Shown here one piece after another: positions 16,473 through 24,088 of a stretch of DNA of 64,000 nucleotides. Position numbers and translations under genes: made by a program. Where the stretch lies: contig NZ_CP080096.1 of assembly GCF_019428685.1 (NCBI RefSeq), positions 2,356,001 through 2,420,000 on the forward strand. Reading direction: 5' to 3'. How positions within the stretch are numbered: position 1 is the stretch's first letter; each line of letters opens with the position of its first letter. The notes beneath the pieces are model-generated. The model worked only from the letters and a program-made list of their open reading frames with translations. It was not told the origin of the DNA and did no database searches. The DNA comes from Paraburkholderia edwinii. Its GTDB lineage: Bacteria > Pseudomonadota > Gammaproteobacteria > Burkholderiales > Burkholderiaceae.

Positions 16473-17582
16473 TTACGCCGCCGTGACGCGGCTCCATGCC
16501 GCAAGATCGCCGGCGTGTGCATGCCTGAGCATTGCTTCGACGTCGGCCATTGCAATCGGACGTGGATTGACAACAGGCGTGCGCAGCGCAAGCGCGGCGG
16601 CATCCGCGATGTCGTTCGACGAAAAGCCGATTGCTTCGAGCGAGCGCGGCGCGCCGTGGGCGATCGCGAATTCGGCGAGCCCCAGCGCAAGCGGCTGGCC
16701 GGGAAACAGGTCCGACAGAGCCGCGAGCGCGGGCACATGGCCGATGTTCAATGCGATCGAATAAGGCAGCATCACCGTATGCGCGTCCGAGTGCGGCAGC
16801 CCGTACGTACCGCCGAGCAGATGCGAAATGCGGTGATGAATGCCCATCCCAACTTGCGATAACGCTTCTCCACACAGCCACGCACCGCTGAAACATCCGG
16901 CCGCCGCCTGCTCGCGAGCGCCACTATCCGCGTTAGCAAGCAAGCCCTTCAAGCCGCCGATCATCTTGCGAATGCCGGTTTCGGCCAGTGCCTGCGTGAG
17001 CGGATTGATTTGTGGCGAGTACAAGGCCTCGACGGCGTGCGCAATCGCGTTGATTCCGCTGCACACCACGACGCCTTCCGGCAGCGTCAACAGCATCGAA
17101 GGATCGTAGATCACCGCGCGCGGCAAGACATTGCGGTTGTACGTCGGATGTTTGACGCCCTCCTTCGTCACGCCGAACACCCACGTCACTTCCGATCCCG
17201 AAAAATTCGTAGGAATCGCGACGATCGGCAAACCGAGTTCGTTGGCGACGCCTTTCGCGGTGTCGATCGCGGTACCGCCGCCGAATGCGACCAGACCGTC
17301 CGCCTTGGAATTGCGCGCAACAGCGAGCGCTTCCGAAATGGTGTGCTCCGGCACATGCGGCACCACACCGGTGAATTGCGCCGCTAACCGCTGCTTCGCC
17401 GCAGTGCTCGCGAGCTTATCGAAGCGCGCGGCAAGGTTCGGCGAACTGACGAGGACGAAGCGCTGGATATTCAACGCCTCGAGTTCGGCCGCCAGAACGT
17501 CAGCGATCGGCGCGCCGAATACGACGCGATGTTCGCGCAGATCGACCTTGAACGGCGAAGGCAAATGGATGGCATCGCTCAT
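16473..17582 (-). CDS. Iron-containing alcohol dehydrogenase, maleylacetate reductase-like
   Basis: A 369-residue member of the Fe-ADH superfamily, close in length and motifs to maleylacetate reductases, which reduce maleylacetate to 3-oxoadipate with NAD(P)H. The nucleotide site is LVAFGGGTAIDTAKG (about residues 95-109), followed by TNFSGSEVTWVFGVT. Metal-region histidines are in NAIAHAVEALYSP and GIHHRISHLLGGTYGLPHSDAH. The gene lies leftward, convergent with ubiX, with about 90 bases between. In the hydroxyquinol route a decarboxylase, a hydroxylase and a 1,2-dioxygenase precede this enzyme, but no ring-cleavage dioxygenase is in the window, so part of the pathway must be elsewhere or the substrate differs. 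Confidence 0.85.
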   Translation of the reverse strand: MSDAIHLPSPFKVDLREHRVVFGAPIADVLAAELEALNIQRFVLVSSPNLAARFDKLASTAAKQRLAAQFTGVVPHVPEHTISEALAVARNSKADGLVAFGGGTAIDTAKGVANELGLPIVAIPTNFSGSEVTWVFGVTKEGVKHPTYNRNVLPRAVIYDPSMLLTLPEGVVVCSGINAIAHAVEALYSPQINPLTQALAETGIRKMIGGLKGLLANADSGAREQAAAGCFSGAWLCGEALSQVGMGIHHRISHLLGGTYGLPHSDAHTVMLPYSIALNIGHVPALAALSDLFPGQPLALGLAEFAIAHGAPRSLEAIGFSSNDIADAAALALRTPVVNPRPIAMADVEAMLRHAHAGDLAAWSRVTAA

Positions 17583-17899
17583 ACAGACAACTCCTTGTGT
17601 TTAACGATGGTCGACAACGGCTGCTTCGTTGAACAAAGGCCTTGACGCATAAGACAGCGACTCATCTCACGGCCGATTCCTCTTTATTGGTGATAGTTTT
17701 TTGCGAACGCAGCAACGCACGTGACCCTATTCGAAGATCACTTTATACATCTTTGACACACACGTCAAGAAAACGTGAATGAGGCAGCGGCGCAGCTTCG
17801 GCCGCGGTTAGCATGTCTCGGCGCTAGCGAAGACGTGGAGCTTTCGGCAGGCGCGCTCGGGAAGCAGGCGCCACCATTGGCCCACGCTTCGCAATGGAC
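17583..17899. other. Intergenic region upstream of the maleylacetate reductase-like gene
   Basis: 317 bases between two leftward genes. It presumably carries the promoter of the reductase-like gene. No hairpin terminator, operator repeat or coding frame stood out. Confidence 0.4.
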
Positions 17900-19012
17900 T
17901 CAGCGCGCGGCGATTCCTTGTGCACCTGCAGGTACGCCAGTCACCGATCCCACAGGGCTGAGCGTACCGTCAGTCGAAACGCGAAATCCGCTAATGGCGC
18001 CATCTCCTTCGCGCACATACAGAAATTTGCTGTTTTTAGTGAGCGCGAGATCAAACGGTGCACTCAGCACGGCGGCCTTGGCGTTCATCAGTCGGATTGT
18101 GCCATCCGCGCCGAGTCTCAGACTGCTAATCGTTTGGCCTCCCGCATTTGCCGTGAAGGCGTAGCGCCCATCGCCTGTGGTAACAAGCCAGCAGGGTGCA
18201 GCTTGTCCCAACGGGATAGACGCGCTGATCGAATTGAGGTGTCGGTTGTCTTCGACATCATACGAAGACACTGATGCTGAACCCGCTTCCGCTACGAAGA
18301 GATAGCCTCGATTCGTGACCGAGAACCCGAAAGGTGTAACGCCGTTTGAGGGATGCGGTACGGGACCCGTCGTATAACCGAGAAACCCGACTTTGAAGGT
18401 ATCAATGAGCTGCGTTCCTTTCTCGGTGACGATGAGCTCGTCGCCGTCCGGGGTGAAACGTACCTGCGCGGGTTGCGCATTAGCCCCACCCGCTAGTGAT
18501 CGCCTCGAGTTTGCCAGCGGTATCAAACGCTTCCCGAAGGCATCGATGAGATAGCCATTGATATTCGGCTCGCCGCCGGCGTTCACCACATAGGCGGTGA
18601 ACCCGTTTACGGCGATGCTGACAGGCATTTGCCCGCCAGAAGGCTTGCGGTCGACAAGCGTCAGCTTCTTTCCTTCTATCGCAAACATCGATACGTCGTT
18701 GCTTCCGGCGTTCACCGCGAGAAGGTAGCCAGAGCCGAGCGTCAAAGCGCCCTGCGAGGCCAGAGGATCGGTTCCCGTGCCCGCCCCTTTACCACCAGTC
18801 GGGTACGACGCTTCGAATCTGAGCGTGCCGCTCGGGGACCGTGAGTAGACCAGAACGGAGTTCCCGGTGGGCTGGTTAGATAAAACATATACAGCACCGG
18901 CAGGCTCCGTCTCGGAGTCGGCGTTCGCCACGTTGTCCATTGCCGCAACAAGAGCGAACGTGACGAAGGCGCCGCGAAACCAGAACAGAAAACAGGACCG
19001 ACGTTTTTCCAT
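17900..19012 (-). CDS. Exported YVTN/lactonase-type beta-propeller protein
   Basis: A 370-residue protein with an N-terminal signal sequence (MEKRRSCFLFWFRGAFVTFA, core then ANADSE at about residue 30) followed by a seven-bladed propeller of the 6-phosphogluconolactonase/YVTN type. Blade-like units recur: GAVYVLSNQPTGNSVLVYSR, NGFTAYVVNAGGEPNINGY, RGYLFVAEAGSASVSSYDVE and DGRYAFTANAGGQTISSLRL. ATG 19012 has GGAG ten bases upstream. The motifs do not separate a lactonase from a non-enzymatic binding propeller. Export to the periplasm is likely. Neighbours give no functional hint. Confidence 0.75.
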   Translation of the reverse strand: MEKRRSCFLFWFRGAFVTFALVAAMDNVANADSETEPAGAVYVLSNQPTGNSVLVYSRSPSGTLRFEASYPTGGKGAGTGTDPLASQGALTLGSGYLLAVNAGSNDVSMFAIEGKKLTLVDRKPSGGQMPVSIAVNGFTAYVVNAGGEPNINGYLIDAFGKRLIPLANSRRSLAGGANAQPAQVRFTPDGDELIVTEKGTQLIDTFKVGFLGYTTGPVPHPSNGVTPFGFSVTNRGYLFVAEAGSASVSSYDVEDNRHLNSISASIPLGQAAPCWLVTTGDGRYAFTANAGGQTISSLRLGADGTIRLMNAKAAVLSAPFDLALTKNSKFLYVREGDGAISGFRVSTDGTLSPVGSVTGVPAGAQGIAAR

Positions 19013-19671
19013 TACAGAATCTCCATGATGTTCTGCGGAACAGCGGCGAGACGCAACGCTCCGGGGCAAAGCCCGGAGACGGCTCACAATCCGCCAGGAT
19101 AAGTTGAAGTACGGTAGGACACTTGAAGCCGCGCGTGCTCTCGCGGCAAGGCTCCACGTTCGGTGTAGATCAACATCGTGCGGAATTGCGATATATCGCG
19201 TCCGCGGATGATCACGTGGATTTGTCGTTGGCTAATGCGGTAGCGGTGGGGTGGCTGCTCTGCGGGAGAATGATAGGTGTTAGGTCCCGGACATACAAAA
19301 GTCCGCGGGTATATCTTTTCTATCGTTGTGGCACGGGCCCTGGTGTGCGCGTGCCGATCTCGAAGGCCGTCAGATCCCGAGGTCCGTCGAGACCCGCGTT
19401 AGCAGGCGTCCATCGCATGACGATGTTTCCTGCGGATTGTGCCGGCCGCCGCGGCGCATGCGTTCGGCTTGTACGTCCAAGGTCCACTACCGGAGTCGTT
19501 CGCAGGCAGCTAGTCTAGTTTGCACGGGCAAACGAGGCCGGTGCTGCTTTTCAGGAATCACGCCATGGTTCGGGCAAGGCGGATTGCCGATCGTCGCGCC
19601 GCGCCTAAGCCTGGCCAATGTGGACCCACGATCAAACACGGCCCGACGAAACTGAGATGACGGAGAAACCT
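19013..19671. other. Intergenic region between divergent genes
   Basis: 659 bases between the propeller gene (leftward) and the TPR gene (rightward). Several open frames cross it but none has a ribosome site plus recognisable protein features. It must hold both promoters; none was clear enough to call. Confidence 0.4.
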
Positions 19672-21330
19672 ATGACCTATTTCGATCTCGGCCCCTATAG
19701 CCGCAAAGTCACCACCTCCGCGCCGGAAGCCCAACTCTGGTTCGACCGGGGGCTCAACTGGCTCTTTGGTTTCAACCACGGCGAGGCCATCAAGTGCTTC
19801 CAGAAGGCGCTCGAGTATGACCCGCAATGCGCGATGGCGCATTGGGGCGTCAGCTATGCGTCGGGGCCGAACTATAACCTGCCTTGGGATCGCTACGACC
19901 CACACGGTCGGCAACTGGCGTTGTCGGCCTCTTATGATGCTGCATTGCTGGCGCTCGCGCATGCCGGGAAGGCAAGTCCGGTCGAGCAGGCAATGATCGA
20001 AGCACTGCCTGCGCGCTATCCGCAGCGCGAGATGATCGAAGATATGACGCCATGGGACAAGGCGTACACGAAGGAGATGCGCAACGTCTTCGAAGCCTTT
20101 GCCGACGATCTCGACGTCCGGGCAGTCTTTGCCGAGTCGATCATGAATGAGACGCCGTGGAAAATGTGGGATTTGCGCTCCGGCAAGCCCGCCGAAGGAG
20201 CCGGTACCGAGGAATGCAGGGCCGTCCTTGAACACGCTTTCGATAACGTACCGGCTGCGTGGGATCACCCCGGCCTGCTGCATCTCTATGTTCACCTGAT
20301 GGAAATGTCGCCGTTCCCCGAGCGGGCGCTGCGCGCGGGCGACCGGCTACGATCGATCGTTCCGGACGCGGGCCACCTGATCCATATGCCGACCCATCTG
20401 GACGTGCTATGCGGGTACTACAACGACGTCCTCACGTATAACCAGAAAGCACTGGTGACCGACCGCAGGTTCCTCGGCTATTCGGATGATCCGGGCGTCT
20501 ACCTGATCTACGTCATCCACAATTTTCACTTCGCGATCTACGGCGCGACGTTCCTTGGCCAGTTCACACCCGCCATTGCGGCCGCTGAAGAACTGATCGC
20601 CTCGATCCCGGAAGCGGTGCTACGTGTTCAATCGCCGCCGATGGCCGATTTCCTCGAGGGCTACCTGACAATGAAGCAGCACGTCCTCGTGCGCTTCGGG
20701 AAATGGCACGACATCATCGAACAGGATTTGCCGGCGGATCAGGTGCTCTACTGCTCGAATGTCGCCATGATCCATTATGCGAAGGCGGTCGCGCATTCCG
20801 CGCTCGGCAATGTCGCCGCGGCGGAGGCCGAGAAGTCATCATTCATGGCGGCAAAGGCCCGCGTGCCGGAGACGCGGCGCGTGCATAACAACCTTGTCGT
20901 CGACCTCCTGAGCGTTGCCGAGTCGATGCTGAACGGCGAACTGGAGTATCGCAAAGGCAACTACGATTCTGCCTTCGCGCATTTACGCAGGTCGGTCGAG
21001 ATAAGCGATGGGCTGCCGTATGACGAGCCTTGGGGATGGATGCAGCCAACCCGCCACGCGCTCGGGGCTTTACTCCTCGAGCAAGGGCGGATCGACGAGG
21101 CGGAGTCCGTTTATCGTTCCGACCTCGGTCTCGACGGCAAACTGAGCCGGGCCTGCCAGCATCCCGACAATCTGTGGTCGCTGCACGGACTGTACGAATG
21201 CCTGGTTCGTCGTGGAGAAAAGATCGAGTCAATGCTGATCAAGCAGCGGCTTGACCTCGCGCAAGCGCGGGCGGATGTTCCGATCAAGTCGTCCTGCTTC
21301 TGCCGCCGAACGGCGATGGCGGCCGGATAG
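19672..21330 (+). CDS. Large TPR-repeat protein of unknown function
   Basis: A 552-residue soluble protein. The N-terminal part is a TPR-like helix pair (AQLWFDRGLNWLFGFNHGEA, KCFQKALEYDPQCAMAHWGV). Further TPR-like helices are in the middle and at the C-terminus (NYDSAFAHLRRSVEIS and LLEQGRIDEAESVYRSDLG). A central histidine-rich segment (LLHLYVHLMEMSP and HLIHMPTHLDVLCGYYND) is conserved-looking and could bind metal. ATG 19672 is preferred because GGAG sits 8 bases upstream; ATG 19657 is the alternative. Proteins of this build are widespread in proteobacteria and are annotated only as TPR proteins. Neighbours give no clue. Confidence 0.75.
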   Translation: MTYFDLGPYSRKVTTSAPEAQLWFDRGLNWLFGFNHGEAIKCFQKALEYDPQCAMAHWGVSYASGPNYNLPWDRYDPHGRQLALSASYDAALLALAHAGKASPVEQAMIEALPARYPQREMIEDMTPWDKAYTKEMRNVFEAFADDLDVRAVFAESIMNETPWKMWDLRSGKPAEGAGTEECRAVLEHAFDNVPAAWDHPGLLHLYVHLMEMSPFPERALRAGDRLRSIVPDAGHLIHMPTHLDVLCGYYNDVLTYNQKALVTDRRFLGYSDDPGVYLIYVIHNFHFAIYGATFLGQFTPAIAAAEELIASIPEAVLRVQSPPMADFLEGYLTMKQHVLVRFGKWHDIIEQDLPADQVLYCSNVAMIHYAKAVAHSALGNVAAAEAEKSSFMAAKARVPETRRVHNNLVVDLLSVAESMLNGELEYRKGNYDSAFAHLRRSVEISDGLPYDEPWGWMQPTRHALGALLLEQGRIDEAESVYRSDLGLDGKLSRACQHPDNLWSLHGLYECLVRRGEKIESMLIKQRLDLAQARADVPIKSSCFCRRTAMAAG

Positions 21331-21431
21331 CTAAACGCGTTGATTTCATCGCGCTCGAAAGCCGTACGCGCGGGGCGCGGGTGCGATTTTCGAAGACCGC
21401 CCCCGCTACGCCCTGCGCGCTCGAACGACGA

Positions 21432-22196
21432 CTAGATCTGCTGCTGGCCGCCATCGACGAACAGCTCGATGCCGTTCACGAAGCTCGCGTCGTCCGAGGC
21501 AAGGAACAGCGCGGCGCTCGCGATCTCGGCGGGCTCGCCGAGGCGCGCCATCGGGATCTGGGCAGCCAGGTGATCGGCGAGTCCCTGGCGTTGGGCGGCA
21601 TCGTTGCCGGCGAGGTCGAGCAGGCCGGGCGTGCGCGTCGCGCCCGGGCTGAGCGTGTTCAGGCGGATGCGGCGATCCTTCAGATCGAGAATCCAGCTGC
21701 GTACGAAGGAGCGCACCGCGGCTTTCGAGGCCGAATACACGCTGAATGCAGCCGTGCCCGCGCTGCCTGCCGTCGAACCCGTGAGAATCACCGACGCGCC
21801 CTCGGCGAGCAGCGGCAGCGCCTTTTGCACCGTGAAGAGCACGCCCTTCACATTGCGATCGAAGGTGTCGTTGTAGTGTTCTTCGGTGATGCCGCCAAGC
21901 GGAACCATCGAACCGCCGCCGGCGTTCGCGAACAGCACGTCCAGATGCCCCTGTTCTTCCTTGATCTGCGCATACAGCGCGTCGAGCTCGCCCAGCTTCG
22001 CGGAATCGACACGTACACCGGTCGCGTTGCCGCCTGCTTCGCGGATGCCCTTCACCGCGGCATCGAGTTCAGCCTGACGGCGGCCGGTGAGGTAGACGTG
22101 CGCGCCTTCTGCCGCGAAACGCTGTGCGGTGGCGAGGCCGATGCCGCTGGTTGCGCCGGTAACGAGTGCAATCTTGTTGTCGAGCTTGCGCGCCAT
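21432..22196 (-). CDS. Short-chain dehydrogenase/reductase (classical SDR)
   Basis: A 254-residue classical SDR. Cofactor motif TGATSGIGLATAQRFA is at residues 13-28 with TGRR after the second strand, which favours NADP(H). NAGGGS, the catalytic Ser region VILTGSTAGS and YSASKAAVRSF (Tyr-x3-Lys) follow; the C-terminal FVNGIELFVDGGQQQI is standard. ATG 22196 has GGGAG upstream; a longer open frame reaches 22325 but would cross the LysR operator. It is divergent from a LysR-type regulator gene, which probably controls it. Substrate unknown. Confidence 0.92.
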   Translation of the reverse strand: MARKLDNKIALVTGATSGIGLATAQRFAAEGAHVYLTGRRQAELDAAVKGIREAGGNATGVRVDSAKLGELDALYAQIKEEQGHLDVLFANAGGGSMVPLGGITEEHYNDTFDRNVKGVLFTVQKALPLLAEGASVILTGSTAGSAGTAAFSVYSASKAAVRSFVRSWILDLKDRRIRLNTLSPGATRTPGLLDLAGNDAAQRQGLADHLAAQIPMARLGEPAEIASAALFLASDDASFVNGIELFVDGGQQQI

Positions 22197-22298
22197 GGTG
22201 TTTCTCCCTTCATTCGGTAAATGGATGACCGCGGTCGATAGTGCGTACTGCGATGTAAGGAGAATATCGACGCCCCCGGCTTTTCGAAATAGAATTGA

Positions 22299-22317
22299 TT
22301 GCAAACTAACGTTGCAA
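22299..22317. promoter_or_regulatory. Candidate LysR operator TTGCAA-N7-TTGCAA
   Basis: TTGCAAACTAACGTTGCAA: two copies of the palindromic hexamer TTGCAA (a T-N4-A core) separated by 7 bases, between the divergent SDR and LysR genes, about 20 bases before the regulator ATG. Position and symmetry fit autoregulation plus control of the SDR gene. Confidence 0.5.
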
Positions 22318-22337
22318 AAATGCAAAGATGAGGGGAA

Positions 22338-23255
22338 ATGGCGAAGCTGCCTGATTTCGAAGGACTCGCGATGTTCGCGAAGGTCGCCGAGGAAGGATCG
22401 TTCGCGGCCGCGGCGCGCACGATGGGGGTGTCGGTGGCCACGGTCTCGCGTGGCGTCGCTCGCCTGGAGGACCGGCTGGGCGCACGGCTTTTCAACCGTA
22501 CATCGCGCCAGCTCTCGCTGACCGAGTTCGGCCGGACGATCTGCGAGAAGGCCGGAGAGATCTACCGTCAGGCCGAAGAAGCCGAAAGTGCCGCGCGCGA
22601 AATGTCAGTGCAGCCGCGCGGACGGGTGCGCCTGGCCGTGCCGATGTCGTACGGGCTGCGCTGGGTTGCGCCGCTGCTACCCGGCTTCTTTCGCGCGTAC
22701 CCGGAGGTGTCGATCGACCTGCATCTTTCGGATGCGTCGGTCGATCTGGTTGCCGATGGGTTTGACGCCGCACTGCGCATTGCCGAGCTGCCGGATTCGT
22801 CGCTGGTCGCGCGACGGCTGTGCGCGGTCACACAATTCGTGGTGGCGTCGCCGGCGTATCTGAAGCGCGAAGGTCGGCCTGCGCATCCGCGCGAACTGGT
22901 GGAGCGGCCGTGTCTCTCATACGCGTACCGCGCGCGCAGCGATGTGTGGCGCTTCACGAACGCCGCGGGCGAGGAGGAGCCGGTCATGCCGACCGGCCCG
23001 TTGCGCGTGACGAATTCCGATGCGCTGCTGCCCACGCTGCTCGACGGCCTCGCCATTGCCGAGTTGCCCGAATTCATCGCCGGCGAATATCTTGCCGATG
23101 GCCGCCTCGAAGCGATCCTCACCGACTGGTCGTTGACCAAGGGCGGCCTTTACTTCGTCACGCCCTCGGCGCGCGCGCGCCCTGCGAAGGTGGCTGCGCT
23201 GTCCGATTATTTTGCGGAGCATCTGTCCGATCCGTCATGGCGATGGCCGAAGTAA
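22338..23255 (+). CDS. LysR family transcriptional regulator
   Basis: A 305-residue LTTR. The N-terminal winged helix-turn-helix runs from FEGLAMFAKVAEEGSFAAAA to SVATVSRGVARLEDRLGARL, then LFNRTSRQLSLTEFGR. The periplasmic-binding-like effector domain covers about residues 90-300 (GRVRLAVPMSYGLRWVAPLL). It resembles the DhcR/AaeR-like branch that controls divergent oxidoreductases. ATG 22338 has GGGG just upstream. The divergent SDR gene is the obvious target, and the TTGCAA pair between them is a plausible binding site. Effector unknown. Confidence 0.93.
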   Translation: MAKLPDFEGLAMFAKVAEEGSFAAAARTMGVSVATVSRGVARLEDRLGARLFNRTSRQLSLTEFGRTICEKAGEIYRQAEEAESAAREMSVQPRGRVRLAVPMSYGLRWVAPLLPGFFRAYPEVSIDLHLSDASVDLVADGFDAALRIAELPDSSLVARRLCAVTQFVVASPAYLKREGRPAHPRELVERPCLSYAYRARSDVWRFTNAAGEEEPVMPTGPLRVTNSDALLPTLLDGLAIAELPEFIAGEYLADGRLEAILTDWSLTKGGLYFVTPSARARPAKVAALSDYFAEHLSDPSWRWPK

Positions 23256-23259
23256 TGCG

Positions 23260-23904
23260 TCAGTTCCGGATGTTTTCCTCGCAATCTTCCCAGTACCGCA
23301 ACGGATCACGATGTTGTGGATAGCGTAAGTCAAGCCACGCCGACAGCCTGCTCCAATCTGGATGATGGGTACCGGTCTGAGCGGACCAGGTCGATGACCG
23401 CTCAAGAATTCGACCATTGCCACGATCACGGACAATCAGGCTGCCTAAACCGCTTGAACTGTTCGCCTGTGATTCGACCAGATACCGCGGCAGAATTTTG
23501 AGTTCAGCATCCGCAGCCCATCCGTACAAAGCGCGGACCACGCCGGACGGATCGCGCAGCTCGATGGGGCCGCTTTCCGGGCGAACGGCTTTCCATCCTT
23601 CCGGGAATTCGGTGACGACCTCGTTTTCAGTTTCCCTCATCCACTTCACGCGCCATGCCCGGACCATTGCCTCGCGCATCTGAGACACCGACGCGTAGCC
23701 GGCAGGCAACGCGATCGCCTTCGGAAGCGTAATGAGGTTGTCCTTCCAGAGTTTCGTTTCGTCGTCGACGCGCTCGACTACGTCGAACGCGCCTGCTTCG
23801 AATGGATTCTCGGGCCGGCCCGATACTTTTGCGTTCCCGCTGGGCAACCCCTCGAAAAGACGCTCAGCATCATGGCGGGTCAGTTTTGTCTTTCCTTTCT
23901 TCAT
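23260..23904 (-). CDS. Conserved-looking hypothetical protein
   Basis: A 214-residue cytosolic protein rich in charged residues and tryptophan, with no signal peptide or membrane segment. ATG 23904 has a good ribosome site (AGGAAG, 6-7 bases upstream). The middle (PSGVVRALYGWAADAELKIL) and the C-terminus (DLRYPQHRDPLRYWEDCEEN) look like folded protein, but I do not recognise the family. It overlaps nothing, is convergent with the LysR gene 4 bases away and lies 184 bases downstream of the cyclic-di-GMP gene. It could be immunity- or toxin-associated, but nothing in the sequence shows this. Confidence 0.65.
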   Translation of the reverse strand: MKKGKTKLTRHDAERLFEGLPSGNAKVSGRPENPFEAGAFDVVERVDDETKLWKDNLITLPKAIALPAGYASVSQMREAMVRAWRVKWMRETENEVVTEFPEGWKAVRPESGPIELRDPSGVVRALYGWAADAELKILPRYLVESQANSSSGLGSLIVRDRGNGRILERSSTWSAQTGTHHPDWSRLSAWLDLRYPQHRDPLRYWEDCEENIRN

Positions 23905-24088
23905 CGGTCTTCCTGCCGCAAAGTTGTCTCGCTAACACCTCGGCTGTGGCGACCGAAGTCGGCAGGCCGCTTCCTCCCAACCCTGCTTCAAGGTGTGCGC
24001 AATCGTATTCTGCCCTACCCGTTCAATCCCGACCTCGCGAGCGGCCATAGCGTTGCCTGTTCTGCCCTGCCCGAGCAGAGATTGTGCG

